DNA of 64,000 nt from Pseudisothecium myosuroides (GCA_951799445.1 OX637296.1:8184001-8248000); one strand, 5' to 3'; positions 47,903 through 60,200 are shown, counted from the first letter of the stretch. A program made the numbers and translations. The notes: a model not told the origin generated them from the sequence alone.

Positions 47903-48916
47903 GTGATCAACAGTGGGTGGTTCAACCTTAGACAAATATATTTCAACGTATATTCATAAAATGACCATTCACCAACTTGATTTGAATTTTGGGGAGGTTT
48001 TTTTCTTTTTCTTTTGACACAAATGAAACAAAATTCTAGGAGTTTGGCTTTTCAAAATAAGATTTTTAAAACTATCCATCAGAGAAAAATTGACTAGGCA
48101 TCTTATGCAATCATTTCAAATTTTTGAAACCATTATGGAATTAGTTTTGTTGATGCTATTTATATCAAAGAAGGTTTACCTAGAGTCAAGTCATGAAACT
48201 TCCATCAACAATATTGTCTCCAAAAGTAGTTGCAAATTGGAATGTTAGCTTGAAATTTGTCCATAACTTTTGATTGGAGGCTAAAAATCTCAAATGGATT
48301 TTTGGAGATGAAATTTAACTTGATTTTCCAACTTTTCTCAGTTCAAAGTTTAAAAAAAAGTTATTCTACTATGCCTAAATGAGGTCTAAAATTATACTTT
48401 TAACACAATTCCTTGCTTTTGAATGCACTATAAGTGGTTGAGTGCCTACTAATTACTTATCCCACATGGGTTGTTCTACCTCCTACCACCTCATGTGTAT
48501 ATAGTAAGCTTGTCTTCTCTCATTCAACTTAGCAAAGATGAGAAAGCACTTCTCCCAATTTTCTAAACACAACAAATGAAACTTTATTGTAGTTGGAAAA
48601 TGTTTTATTTTTCATTGTTTTTACACAAGTAAAGGAAAATATACTGAGGTTAAAATTACTTGTGAAAAAATTTGAGGGCCAAATTTGAGGTGCCTTAAAG
48701 ATGGGGTGTAAAGGACTGCCAGTGCCTCAAAGATTGGGTAAAAAGGGCTTTCAAAGCCTTTGGTGAGCCACGCGCGAGGCTCGCCACTTTGTCGTGTACT
48801 CTTCAAATTCTAGTGTAGCCATACATTTTTTCCCGTTTGACCAGTTTAACGAGTCAGCCCCACTTGGCGAGTCGCCATAAGGCTCTTTTCAGTCATGTTG
48901 GGCCGTCGTCAATGCA
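47903..48916. other. Intergenic DNA, nothing recognised
   Basis: No frame with motifs. AGGTGCCTTAAAG and AGTGCCTCAAAG around 48690..48730 are a weak local repeat. Confidence 0.4.
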
Positions 48917-49198
48917 AGATGCAAAATCAGTCTCACGAAGTGGGACCAACAGGGTGGAAACACAAATTCTTGAGGATAAAAGTAAAATCTTGCCCCCTAT
49001 TTTGAGCCGTGTCTAGGGTATGATTTGTAGGTACCCTCCCTAGCTAATTTGGGGTCTCAAATTGCAAATATGAATTCAAAATTTGCCAAATAAAAAATTG
49101 CGTGAAATAAAAAATTCTTGCATTTACCCCCGGTGTAAATTTTTTGCGTTTCCACCCAGCTGGTCCCAGCCCACTTCGTGAGACTGATTTAGCGTCCT
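48917..49198. mobile_element. Family E inverted-repeat MITE, copy 4
   Basis: Left AAGATGCAAAATCAGTCTCA and right reverse complement AGGACGCTAAATCAGTCTCA continue through CGAAGTGGG. Interior homologous to 45098..45357. Confidence 0.65.
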
Positions 49199-49579
49199 CC
49201 GTCATCAGTCCACTGACTCCACTCTCTCATCTCGACAAGAGTTGCAGAACCCAGTGCAGACTGCAGTGAGAGTACAAGAGATCACGAGGTGACAGCAGTA
49301 CGTTAGAACTGGGCACTTGTGCAGGGCCAGCATCGTCCAGTGCACGCGATTCCCTGTCGTGGACTCGTGGCGGTAGATAGACAACCCAGGCATTCTGAGA
49401 ACCGGCATTCGGGCAGAAAAGTGAAGGTGCAGAAATAGAGTTCTCTTGCACGCACTTCACGTGATGCGGGAGGCAGCCAGACAAGGCCGAGTTTGCTTGC
49501 AGATATTTCTCCGCTTTTTCCATTCAACCCATCCTCCATTATCTTCAATCCTGCGTTGATTTCTCACATTCTACGACGT

Positions 49580-50177
49580 TATAACACTTAAAGGACGAAC
49601 TGACGAAGGGTGCATCTCGAACTTGAGGGAGGACGATTTTTCAACATATATCGTACTGAAGTCGTGAATTCATGCCTACGTATCATAATTGTACATATTA
49701 CGTACATTTTTACGCACTGAATTAGTGTCGTTAAAATCTTTATTAAAAGTGTACAATTTATGTACTTTAATTATACAAATGTGGTATCCAAAATGCACCT
49801 AAACTGTACTAACATCAGTATCACAATCATACGTTATTGATAGGCATTGTTTACGCACTGATTCAATGCGTAAAAGTACATGTAATATGTACGATTACGG
49901 TACGTAGGTATGAATTTACGACTTCAGTGTTGTCTTTGTACGAACCTATGAACCTTATAAATTAGAGATGTGACACTCAAAATCATCCTTTTGCATTACC
50001 CTGTGAATCATTGGCTTAAAAAATTGCAAAAGCACTCATTGGAAGTCAAGCTACTAGAGAAGATCTTCCCTTTTCACAACAAATTCAGAGGATGCACAGT
50101 TGCATTTCAATCCTACACAGTTTGATTCCCTCTCATCCATCGGCCATAGAATGGCTGCGTCGACGTTTAAGGGTTAA
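49580..50177. mobile_element. TTAA-type MITE, subfamily B copy 3, with nested element
   Basis: Left terminus degenerate (ATAACACTTAAAGGACGAAC), right terminus GACGTTTAAGGG TTAA ending 50177. The body from 49980 aligns with 5186..5415; the extra length is mostly the insertion at 49655..49928. Confidence 0.6.
49655..49928. mobile_element. Nested inverted-repeat MITE
   Basis: Inverted ends ACTGAAGTCGTGAATTCATG / ACTGAAGTCGTAAATTCATA continuing to CCTACGTA. The centre is rich in GTACAT and TACGCACTGA motifs in both orientations. 274 bp, no clear target duplication. Confidence 0.68.
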
Positions 50178-50913
50178 CCCTTGAAGGACCCATGACCACT
50201 GATTTCAAGCCTCATTGCCTATCACTCAGTTTTCTACTATTTTTGCAACTAGATATGAATAAAAAAATTTATATTTATTTTTCAAAGATTGGAACTATTT
50301 GTATTCTATACTATTTAAATTTTTTAGATTTTTTTTGTGAGATATTGATTTTTTGAGAATATTTTAATAAAAAGTGAAGAAAAAACATATCCAACAGCAA
50401 AATATTTCAAAAAATCTTAAAATTCCACCATGTGTGTATATTACTGTGGCAAACATCATGGTGTGAACTCAATTTCCGTATCATTCTATAATTAGAAAAT
50501 AATAGACATTGACAATGCATCCAAAGTTCAAATTGCAATAAAATATTCAATATTAGGATTTTTTCAAAATTCAAATTGGAGTAGAAACTACAGTAGATGA
50601 CCCTCATTTTGTTAGTTGGGCTCAAATTCAAAAAATATCATTTTTGTGGAGAAATTTTATATTTAGAGCAAGGAACAACAACTTCCCCAAATCCCATAAA
50701 TTAGCATATTTTGTGATCCGTTTTTTTACTAACTTCTCATTTAGTTGAAAACAAACACTTGTTAGACTACAAACTCAATTGAAGACTCTTCATGACCCAC
50801 CATGAAAGGTCAACAACACAAAAATGAATGAAAAAATGCTTCCAATCTCTAAGTAGACCACAATATTGTCATCAAGAAGTCACGGAATGGCTCTAGCAAT
50901 GTTATTGGGTTAA
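50174..50913. mobile_element. TTAA piggyBac-like element, subfamily D copy 2
   Basis: Shares its left TTAA (50174..50177) with the right end of the subfamily B element, then CCCTTGAAGGACC; right end ATTGGG TTAA at 50913. Body is the reverse complement of 43538..44836 without the two nested MITEs. Non-coding. Confidence 0.65.
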
Positions 50914-51131
50914 CTGAGGAGGGCGAGTATTCCACCACGATTGCACTATTTTATTCATCAATTGCTTGTTGACGGCCTATCTACCATTTGGCTCATTTGT
51001 GCATCACCATGGTCACACGGGAAATTTGACTCTTCAAATGTCTCATGACACCCTCTACAAATCTTTTTGTTGATTCCAATTGTCAAGTCCCCATTCCAAG
51101 GTAGAATATCCAACACACTCAACAATATGTA

Positions 51132-51190
51132 GGCTACTACTATTCATGAAGTCAAGGCTACTATTCATAAAGTCAAGGCTACTATTCATA
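51132..51190. repeat. 21-bp tandem repeat, about three units
   Basis: GGCTACTATTCATAAAGTCAA at 51132 (with a 3-bp insertion), 51156 and a partial unit at 51177. Confidence 0.8.
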
Positions 51191-51644
51191 CCTCCATTAT
51201 TGCTTGTCCAATGAATTGTTGGTGCCCTTGCAATGAAAATTGGTTTCACTTGTGTCAAAATAAAACAAAGTAATAAAATTTAAACAAACAAACAAACAAT
51301 GAATTATTAGAATGGTGAAATCTCAATAGTAAATCTAAAATTAGGGATACAGAGAGGGTGATGAACCACAATGGAGGATCCCTTGCCATGGTCAATTTTT
51401 GGAGGGGCATCTTAAGAATTTTATCCCTAGCATGTGAGGATGGGAGACCATTCACAACTAAGGCATGCTAGTAGCCAAAGCAGCTAGCTCAAAATTATGT
51501 TTGACAATGCGGCTTGTTCTTAGTTAGAATGTGTAAGGAACTCTTCATAACATTGTATAACCGCAAGCAATTGTCTTCCTTATGAGGGGAAGGTACAATG
51601 CCTCTCTAGATGCTTGGAAGAGACTTTTAGTACAATTCAAGGAT

Positions 51645-51829
51645 TTATATACGTGGGAAGCTTTGAATCATTCAATTTCAATCAATGAGTCAAAAGTTAT
51701 GAGGAATTTAAGTTTGCGGGTAGGTATGGTTTTCAAAGACTCCATACCTACCCACAAACTTAAACTCCTCATAACTTTTGACTCATTGATCGAAATTGAA
51801 TGATTTAAAGCTTCCCACGTATATATAAA
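51645..51829. repeat. Long hairpin: 85-bp inverted repeat with 12-nt loop
   Basis: Left arm 51645..51729 and right arm 51742..51829 pair almost fully; only four transitions and a 2-nt indel separate them. The arms derive from subfamily A-beta sequence (AAAAGTTATGAGG, also near 9400 and 10120). Transcription would give a long double-stranded stem. Confidence 0.88.
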
Positions 51830-52100
51830 TCTAAAGAACCAATTTCAAATTTTTATTTTTTTAAAAGTCATTTTAAAGAAAAAATTTGAGCTGTTCGGGC
51901 TGCCCAAAGTTCAAAGAAAATCACATATCATGTAATAACTTTTTAACTATGTAGTCAAAAGTTACGAAAATTGTTGGGCCTTAAAGCTACTCCTCGAGCA
52001 CATGTTGTGTAAAATTTTCAAAATTTTCAATTTAAAAACTCCATTCATAGTGAGCTGCCCAAAATCGCTATGTTGCCAAAAAACGTAGATAAGACATTAT
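51830..52100. mobile_element. Subfamily A-beta fragment
   Basis: Continues from the hairpin with A-beta body (TGTAATAACTTTTTAACTATG, split across 51935..51955, and CTATGTTGCCAAAAAACG) but has no TTAA terminus. Confidence 0.5.
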
Positions 52101-52329
52101 CAGAGGTACTGTGGCTCATTGGTTGCACGTCGTTGGGGGGCTCCCAATTTTTTGGGGAGCAAAAGGGAACTACCTAGCGATAGTTAACAATGTTATGTTT
52201 TAACATGATAGAGTGTTGGTGCGGAGCGATTTTTCTCAAACTAAGCATGGCAAGCAACAAGTGGCATTGAGGCCGAGTGGGGCAGCTGGTGGCTATGCTT
52301 TAAGTTTACATACCTAAGGGTTTGGTTTA

Positions 52330-52738
52330 GAGCATCGCCACGGCTGCTCTAAGTGTAGCGCAAACCCGGAGACTGGCTGTGCCTGACCAATTTAATTGCC
52401 CCACGGCTCGCATGGTGAGGGCCTAAAAATACATGGGCACGGCCAAATTTGATGAACATCCGGCCAAATTGTGTGTCTTGCCCGCGGTTCGGTATGGATT
52501 ACTTTTGTCCTTGTTGACAATTATCGAGGTACTTTTTGAATGTTCCAAGGCACTTTTGTCTCAGCATTGATGAGGTGATGCAAGGTGGCGCTATGGGGCC
52601 TATGCAAACCCGGTCCCCTGTGTTTGTAGCCTGTATTGCGAAGGGACGGAGGCGGGACACACGGGTCGGGCTCATGCAATTGGTACACCAAATGTGCCCT
52701 TCCTTCGTCCTTTCCTCGTCTCAGTTTTGGGGATGCTC
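52330..52738. mobile_element. PIF/Harbinger-like MITE (GAGCATC family), 409 bp
   Basis: GAGCATCGCC at the left, GGGGATGCTC at the right, flanked by TTA (52327..52329 and 52739..52741). Related to 11933..12376 inside and at the ends. Non-coding. Confidence 0.7.
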
Positions 52739-52741
52739 TTA

Positions 52742-54151
52742 GCAAAGAAGTGACTGAGGTAGGAGGCTCGAACTCCGACCGGGCATTAAAAGCAAACATA
52801 ACTTAGAGGTACATTTTGCTTTCTTCAATGTACTAAGTATGCACATTTCAGGAGGTGGTGGCTTTTGATGACCAGAAATGGCCACTTTTTTCCAACTTAA
52901 AAAATTTGTAACTAATTCCACAAAAGTCCAAAAAATATGAAACGACTTGGGTTAGATGTCAATTCCACTTGTCTTTCAAGGAAAATTTACTGAAAAATAT
53001 TTCAAGATGTTTTACCTCCCCACAATTCAAATTCAGCGCTTAGATGGTCGCTTTATGGACCTCCTACCTTAATTGAGTTTCCACATCTGAAATTGAAAGG
53101 TCCACGTTACCTACAGCAAATCACAAGATGACATTTACACTTTTTGACAAAATCCAGTTGATTTCTGTCAAATCTGACCCTCGCAGAGGATAGCCCTAGC
53201 AAATTTTAATTTAAAATAGTACTGTATTGCAAAATAGTACTCCTACGTCAGGAGCAATTGAGCACTTCAAAAAATGATTGAAGCATATCTGGAGCCTGCC
53301 GCTGGCCTCACCATCGGACCATCCACGCTAATAATAACATAATCTCTAAAGCCTGAAATGCGCTAATCTAGTGTCTTCTCCGGAGTTTTATTTCATTTCA
53401 CTTTACTTATTGCTTCTCTGTCTGTTTGTCTGGCACTCTGGCCCTTCTCAGGGGCATCTCCCATTTTCCCTCCAACCGGAACATTCAGCCAGGTGGGGTT
53501 GCCTGTGTTGTTTCACTTCTTCGCCGTTAAATACGGTAAGTTATTTCATTGTCAGTGTGCTCCCCCATAGTAGAAAATTAACTCGCCCGGAACCCTGAAC
53601 TGAAGTGTTGCGGTGCTGCTTCTCACTTTCCTCCATGACGAAAATAAGCTTAGCTAAGCTACCGTCGGCGAACTCCCAATCGACAGTCGGCATCTGTTCA
53701 GACACTTTGACGGATGGTGACAGATGAGAACAGATGTGCGGACGCATGAGAGCGAACTGAGTCAACAGACCCTTTCTCATTTTTCTTTTCTTATTTTGGA
53801 GACCCTTTTTCATTTGGATGCTCACACGAGAATCTCGTGTGCACTCTCTCGCCATCTTCTGTGAGTGCAACCAAGGCTCACTCAGAGAGAAGATTATGAC
53901 GAATATCCGGCCAAAGGGCCTTCAAAACACGTCAACTGAGCACAAGGGCGGGATCACCAAGTGCAGATTGAATGATGGGCAGTCATAGTTCTGATCCAGA
54001 AAGTGATCTACAACCAGTCATAGTAGTTCCCAAGCCTGTCGACTCGATTTCCACTTCCAACGTAACAACTGTCCACTAGAAATTCAATGCAGAGTTTGCA
54101 ATCATGAAGGAGTGCAGTCAGTCGCATGATGCAGCGACCGACTGTTTGAGA
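52742..54151. other. Intergenic DNA, nothing recognised
   Basis: More even base composition than its surroundings, but frames are under 110 codons and without motifs. Confidence 0.4.
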
Positions 54152-54358
54152 TTTTTTTTTTTTTTTTTCTTGGAACAAATGGAATGAGCCATTGCATTTT
54201 AAAAAAAATATATATAAAATAGCCAAGCCACATAGGCTGGACAATGAAGAGATAAGAGCAAAAAAAAAGAAGGAAAAAGAAACAAGTAAGAACTCTAGTG
54301 AAAAGAACAAGAAGGAGGACCCTTCTTATTCCAATAGATGGTGGAGCCTTCCCTACTA

Positions 54359-55251
54359 CACTAAAATTGGTAAATAGTGTTGGGTGATAATTAGTGTTGT
54401 TCCCTGTTTTTACCCCCCAACACTATTTTCCAACTTATGTGTAAATAGTGTTGGGGCACTTTCCTCCCGCCGTCAAAATCTGCCCCTTCCCTAGCAAATT
54501 GTGTTTTCCGCCTCTTGTCGTCATGCTCTGGATCTTCCCTAGAAAACTGTGTTTTCCGCCTCTTGCCGTCATGCTCTGGATCTTCCCTAGAAAACTGTGT
54601 TTTCCGCCTCTTGCCGTCATGCTCTGGATCTTCCCTAGGAAACTGTGTTTTCCGCCTCTTGCCGTCAACCTTTGGCCCTTCCCTGGAAAATTGTGTTTTC
54701 CACACCTCTTGCCCTTGTCCGGTGGAGAGATTGTGAAAGAAGAGGTGAACGAGCTCTTTGTTCTATCACTTGAAAGAGGCTCCTTCCACGGGGGGGGGGG
54801 GGGGGATATATACTTCGTGGTTTCCCGCCGATGTATGTGATTGAACATTGGGTGATACCATTGGATTTGTCTTTCTCTCTTCTATTTCCTCTGAAAAATA
54901 GTTTTTTTTTTTTTTTGGTCGCCACTTTTTTATTTTAGCATTTTTCAGCATTTTTTCACCAATTCAGCATTTTCTCACAGCAATTCAGCATTTTTCAGCA
55001 ATTCAGCATTTCATTTATTTATTTCAGCATTTCAACATCTCATTGTCTATTTCAGCATTTCATTTAGTTCCCATCTAACACTAAATGCGCTCTCGTAAAA
55101 ATTCTGACTCTCTCTGTCATTCGTCTGATTTTACTATCGAGCTAAAATAGTGTTAGATTTGGTAAATAATGATCTAACACTAACCTTACAAATCACAATT
55201 AGTGTTAGGTGGGACAATTAGTGTTGCCAACACTATTTACCAATTTTAGTG
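54359..55251. mobile_element. TA-flanked CACTAAA element, family T copy 3, in the LINE 3' region
   Basis: Perfect inverted ends CACTAAAATTGGTAAATAGT continuing to GTTGG, flanked by TA (54357..54358 and 55252..55253), 893 bp. The interior carries a 48-bp tandem array, a run of 16 G (54790..54805) and TTCAGCATTT repeats (54935..55060). No transposase. Confidence 0.82.
54486..54715. repeat. 48-bp tandem repeat, five units
   Basis: GTGTTTTCCGCCTCTTG begins units at 54501, 54549, 54597, 54645 and 54693 with an exact 48-bp period; the last unit has diverged. As 48 is a multiple of three, several frames stay open across the array, giving 16-residue repeats that should not be taken as genes. Confidence 0.92.
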
Positions 55252-55257
55252 TAGTAA

Positions 55258-58200
55258 GGACCGAAGATTGAAGCCAAATGCTATCAAATTTGGCCCAAAT
55301 TTTATTCCTGTCTTGAGGGTGAAGATGAGTTCCAAGTTGAGCTTTTAGTTGGGCAGCTCAGCCAGAGTCAAGAAGTGCATCCCACAGTGCTGTCTGTGGA
55401 AAGTCTAAAGGCCAAGTGTGTTGAGCAAAGACCTTACTGTTGTGAGAGATCCACATAATCCACATAGCAGATCCACGAAGCAAAGTCCAAATGATTCTAA
55501 GTGCTTGGAACTGTTGAGGTGTCGAGGATCCGAAGATGCAGTGGGAAAAGTCCAATCTCTCATGTGGCCCTAAGACTGGTTGCACTCCACGTATATGATA
55601 CATAATAGATTAGGCATAGTCCCATATTTCCTGTGATCGAGGACAAGAGTAGAATCTGTGAAGGGGAGATTCTTCAATACCTAAGTTGCAACAATTACAG
55701 TTCTTATCGATGCTTGGGGCAATCTTGGCTCTCTAGGAATAGACCGCGACTGCGTTGTGCCAAACTGACCACATAAATGTAGTTTCTTTCAACGATCTAG
55801 TTTTGTGTCATAGCTCCTTCCAGTCCGGTAAGACAGTGGTGAGTAGGTTTCTTAACCACTTAGATGGAATGGATCTCTTGGGTTGGCAATGGTGGGTGAT
55901 AGGTTTCTTCCCTATAGCTGTCGTGTAATCCATGAGTTTAGAGCCGTCCCCTCATTGCCATTTGCCAGGATCAAAGGTGAGGGATTGAACAACCCCTGAG
56001 AAGAGAAGGTATGGGGTGCGAATGTGCCCCTTCTCACTACAAGAGAAAGGGGTGTTCTAAGTAAGTTTTTAAGTATAGTCCTAGACATAAGATTTTAAGT
56101 AATGACCTTTAAAGAGATTTTCAACAAAATTTTACTTAAAATGCATGTGTTTTAAGTAAAATCTTGCTGAAAATCTCCTTAAAGGTCATTACTTAAAATC
56201 TTATGTCTAGGACTATACTTAAAAGTTTACTTAAAACACTCCTTTTTCTTGTTGTGTCTTAATTTGCAAGATACGAACTCTTCTGACATAACCAAAAAAT
56301 AGCATGGGATCAGTTGTGGTAGGGATGATGGAAAGTTGTCGGGATGAGTGGTCAACACTTGTTTTGATAAGATCGCCAGCTAGAGATAGATTATGGGAGT
56401 GAGGGAGCAAGATTTGGTTGTTGGAAGTAGAGTTCTTCCAAACGAGTGTAGATACCTGGTCTTCTAGTTGGAAAAATATGCCCATCCACTCTGCTGTTTG
56501 TTCAAGATCAAATTGTGCAATGAGTAGTGACATCCACTCAGGGGGAATGCTCGAGATAAGATAAAACCAATGATGCTTTTCCATAGGGGAAAGTGGGAAC
56601 TTAATTAGTTGATATTTCCTCCCAAGAAAAGAAAACACAAGATTGGTAGTCCCATAAATCTACAAGAGTATGCAAACCACTTTGAGCCAATACTCTAGCG
56701 TTGTCTACCGAGAAGTTTAAATTTGACCCAATGTAGTTGGTGGACCACTATATGCTAGTAGTAAGAACTTCATCTGCATTGGTAGGAGGAAGGAGCTCAA
56801 TATGCTTGAGTATAAGTTGCCATGCTGCAGTAATTTGGTTCCATATTCTAGACCTTTTTGTAACGGATGGTTTAATTACCATCAACCACGCCTAGGAAGG
56901 GAACCAGTAGCCACATTTAGGATGGGGTTTCATTTTTATGAATCCTATATTTGAGGAGGATCTTGAGGTTGGTGATGCTAGGTTCAATAGCAAATAGTAT
57001 CCACTTGGCTAGGAGTGATGTGAGGGATACCTCAGGACCAAGAAGTTTCAATCTGCCAATTTTCTTTGGCAAACAACAATCATCCCAACATACACTAGAA
57101 CGGGAAGAGTGCTCCGTCCCACTCCAAAGGAAGTTCCGCAAGTTGCCACAAATAGTTCAAATAATCTGAATATAGCCACTCTAAATGGCAATAAAATAAT
57201 ACAAAGTAGACAAGAGTACTACATTGACAATTGTAACTTGTCCTGCTAAAGAGAGGTGCTAAGAGGACCAATAAGATAACTTCTTGAAGAAAGTTGTCAA
57301 TATCGTTAGTCTCTAAGGTAATACCAAATGGCACATCTAGCAATTCTGAGAGTGAACCTAGGTGTGCTCTCGTCACATGAAAAACATCAAGTTAGGCTAG
57401 TTTTGGTCTTGAAGAGAACCAATAGAGAATACTTTTGGTCCAATTTATTATCAAACGTGAGGCACTACAAATTGATCCAGGAGAGAAATGGTATTGCAAA
57501 GGTCACGTTCCCGACCAATTATATAGGCCGGTGTCATCGGCATATTGTGACACTAACTAGTATAAGTCACAATCAGAAAGACAAATACCTTGGATATTCT
57601 CTAGCCTTTGCTCCATCGATGCTGTTACAATATATGTAGGGCTTCTCCAATGAATAGGAAAAGGTAGGGCACCAGAGGACAGCCTTGCCTCACACCTCTT
57701 TGAATGGAAAATGACTCCGTCGCTTTCCCATTGAGAAGGGGACCGTGGCAAAGGCATCCTGAAGCAGAATCATGACTATGTGTATAAAGGAATTAGGAAT
57801 CCCAATTTTTTGCATGACAGAGGATAGGAAGTCCCAAGCTACTACATCATAAGCCTTAGTAAAGTCCAACTTCAAGAAAATTAAGTTTTGGTCAGATTCT
57901 TTTGCCCATTCTATAGTCTCGTATTGTAAGAGGATATTGCAAGTGTATGCCTGAAAGGTAAGAAGGCAGACTGCTCCGGACTGATGACATCTTTGAGAAG
58001 ATGCTGGAGCCTAAGTTGTAGAGTCTTGACAACTATTTTATATGAAACATTCAAGAGAGTAATTAGGCGCCAGTTAGACAAGTCTGCTCAATCCCCTGAT
58101 TTAAAAATGAGAGCTATTGTCCCCAAAGTCATCCCTGTTGGTAATCGTCCCTCAGAAATTGATGATTGGACCATCTTGGCAAAGTCATTACCAAGGAGAT

Positions 58201-58551
58201 CCCAAAATCGACAAAAAAACTCCGTAATGACTCCATCAGGGCCCGGACTTCATACCTTTGCCATCTAAAGCAAGGCATGGTGGAGTTCTTGTTTGGTGAT
58301 AGGCTGCTCAAGTTGTAGTGCCATGGAAGGAGTGAACCGGTTGGGGATATAATCCCGATCAAGAAGGGTTTGTGGGATCGTCTCTTCTTGGGTATAAAAC
58401 TTTGTGCATATTCTTTCAAGTTCCTTCCGTTCATGATGAACATTGCTTTGGGAGTCACAAAGTTCAGTGATCGAAGAAGTAGATGGGACTTTCCTAACGG
58501 CATTAAAGAAGTTAGCTGATAGTCGGTCTTCAAATAGTCGCCACTTGGCAT
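55258..58551 (-). pseudogene. LINE reverse transcriptase region
   Basis: On the minus strand, FTKAYDVVAWDFL (57690..57875 frame) matches the RT motif with the first catalytic Asp. YADDT at 57533..57544 is the catalytic box, in another frame from its neighbours. Downstream, RNFLWSG, CWDDCCLPKKIGRLKLLGPE (56917..57141) and WIMWISHNSKVF (55358..55603) follow the usual order of the C-terminal part of plant LINE ORF2. At least four frame changes and stops plus a MITE (56035..56256) make it non-functional. It would have copied LINE RNA at nicked target DNA. Confidence 0.85.
56035..56256. mobile_element. CACTA-type MITE copy 3, inserted in the LINE
   Basis: 222 bp, inverted ends CACTACAAGAGAAAGGGGTG / CACAACAAGAAAAAGGAGTG, flanked by TCT (56032..56034 and 56257..56259). 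Almost fully palindromic. Confidence 0.88.
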
Positions 58552-59090
58552 GAGATCTAACTTTTTGACCCTCGAGATTCTTTGACTCGAAATCCGCTAG
58601 TTTGGATCACATCTTGCTAACCTCATCTTGTAGCTCCAATGAAAGAGGGGAGAGTTGAAGTTCACGAGACTTCAAGTCCAAGTTAGATCTAAGGCTTTCT
58701 ACTACCTCTCTATTGCATTGAGCTTGTTTGATTCAGAACTACCAATAGAATCAAGTCACTCGCTTTAGTTTGGTAAAGAAGGAGGAGGCTAGGCACCATA
58801 AGCCAAGATTTTCTTATCCCCCCATCCGCATCCTCAAATTATAACGTAAACATTGACCATCTACTTGGGCGATTAGGTGACTTAGCTAGTTCAAGGATGA
58901 GAAAAATTAGGCAATGGTCAAATCAGGTGTGATCCCCTCGAATTCTATATTCAATAACTTTTCTATGACAAAATAAGGATTCTGGAAAAATATAATATCT
59001 ATCTAGTCTTGCCATGACTCGATCACTGTCACTGCGGGCATTATCCCAAGAGAATGAAAAATTAGGAGAAGTGAGAGGTTCTTCTGACAC

Positions 59091-59508
59091 CTAAAGTGAG
59101 TCTTTGAGGTCGTTAAATAGAAGGCGCTTGTGAGCCGGGATTGATCTACCACCCGCACTTGACTTATTGCTGCACCACTCCACCATATTAAAATTTCCTA
59201 AGAGGATCCACTTACGTGTATTGGGGAGCTCTCTAGCCATAGTCTCCCACATAATTTTGCAAGATAGGGATTCGACATGAGCATATATATTGATGAATCC
59301 AAGGTCGCCATGTACTAGGCATTCTTGAAAGAACAAACCAAAGAGCTCGGCCTCCAAACAGTGTGCTAGAGCTCAAAAGCAACTTAGCCCACTTGGGAGC
59401 AATGAAAGAGGCGGCGCTTCCTTTTCCGGAGTGAGAGCCATCAGAATTGTATCCTGGTTCTGCACTTGTGAACAACATAGTGGCACGCTTCCATATCTGT
59501 CGTTCCAA
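59091..59508 (-). pseudogene. LINE endonuclease (APE-type) domain
   Basis: Two overlapping minus-strand frames joined by a frameshift near 59300..59340. The second holds FINIYAHVES, IMWETMARELPNTRKWILLGNFNMVEW, shown here only in part: NIYA and LLGNFNMVEW are the hallmark motifs. In active enzymes the second reads GDFN, so the metal-binding Asp is replaced by Asn here. This domain nicks target DNA for reverse transcription. Confidence 0.82.
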
Positions 59509-60200
59509 ATTTTCTACTCTTTTTTCAAGTAGCTTATATTTTGAATAAATAAGAAATTCACTAGGTTGCTATGAATATATTGTCGTAAGTTATCAATGGC
59601 TAGAGGGTCATTTAAGCCTCTGATGTTTTGAGATAAGAGTCTTATCTTCATTTCGTGGATGGATTAGGAGATTGCCTAGCGCTCCCTGCGCGATCAACTT
59701 GGAATTTTTTTTTGATATCCTAGGAGTCCAAAGATTAGTTCGCAACTACCATAGCTGTATGAATTTGAGGTTGGTGCGTCTAGACAAGAAGTCTCAGTCT
59801 CGCGATGGCTTTGATTGACCTAAATGAAAGCTCCTTCGTAGCTAAGTTGTCAGGCACCGTTGGGTCAACGGCAACCCATTGGGGAAGAGAGCCAAATATA
59901 TGATCAAAAATCCTTATTGCAAGGAAAGTGTCGTTGTTCTATAATGGAAAGGAGGGTTTAGAGGGTCCTTGTGGCGTAGGCAGGATAAGTGGAGCGTCGA
60001 CAAAGTGATCAATATCAAAGGATTAGTGGAGTGTCTAATCCTGGTGGGAGAAAGTCAGAAAGGTTGAATTCACCAACATTTGCGGCTTCAACTACAAAAG
60101 AATCGGTAGAAATTTGGATAATAGGAAAGGAGATCACTGGCCTAGTGTCAACAGCAAGGGAGCTTGGACTTGATGGATTAGTGGAAGAACATCTAGGATC

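Noticed and set aside
54435..54848. Open frames of 100-137 codons on both strands with 16-residue repeats
   Set aside because: They arise from the 48-bp tandem repeat whose period is a multiple of three; several frames are open at once and none has a start context or motif that stands out.
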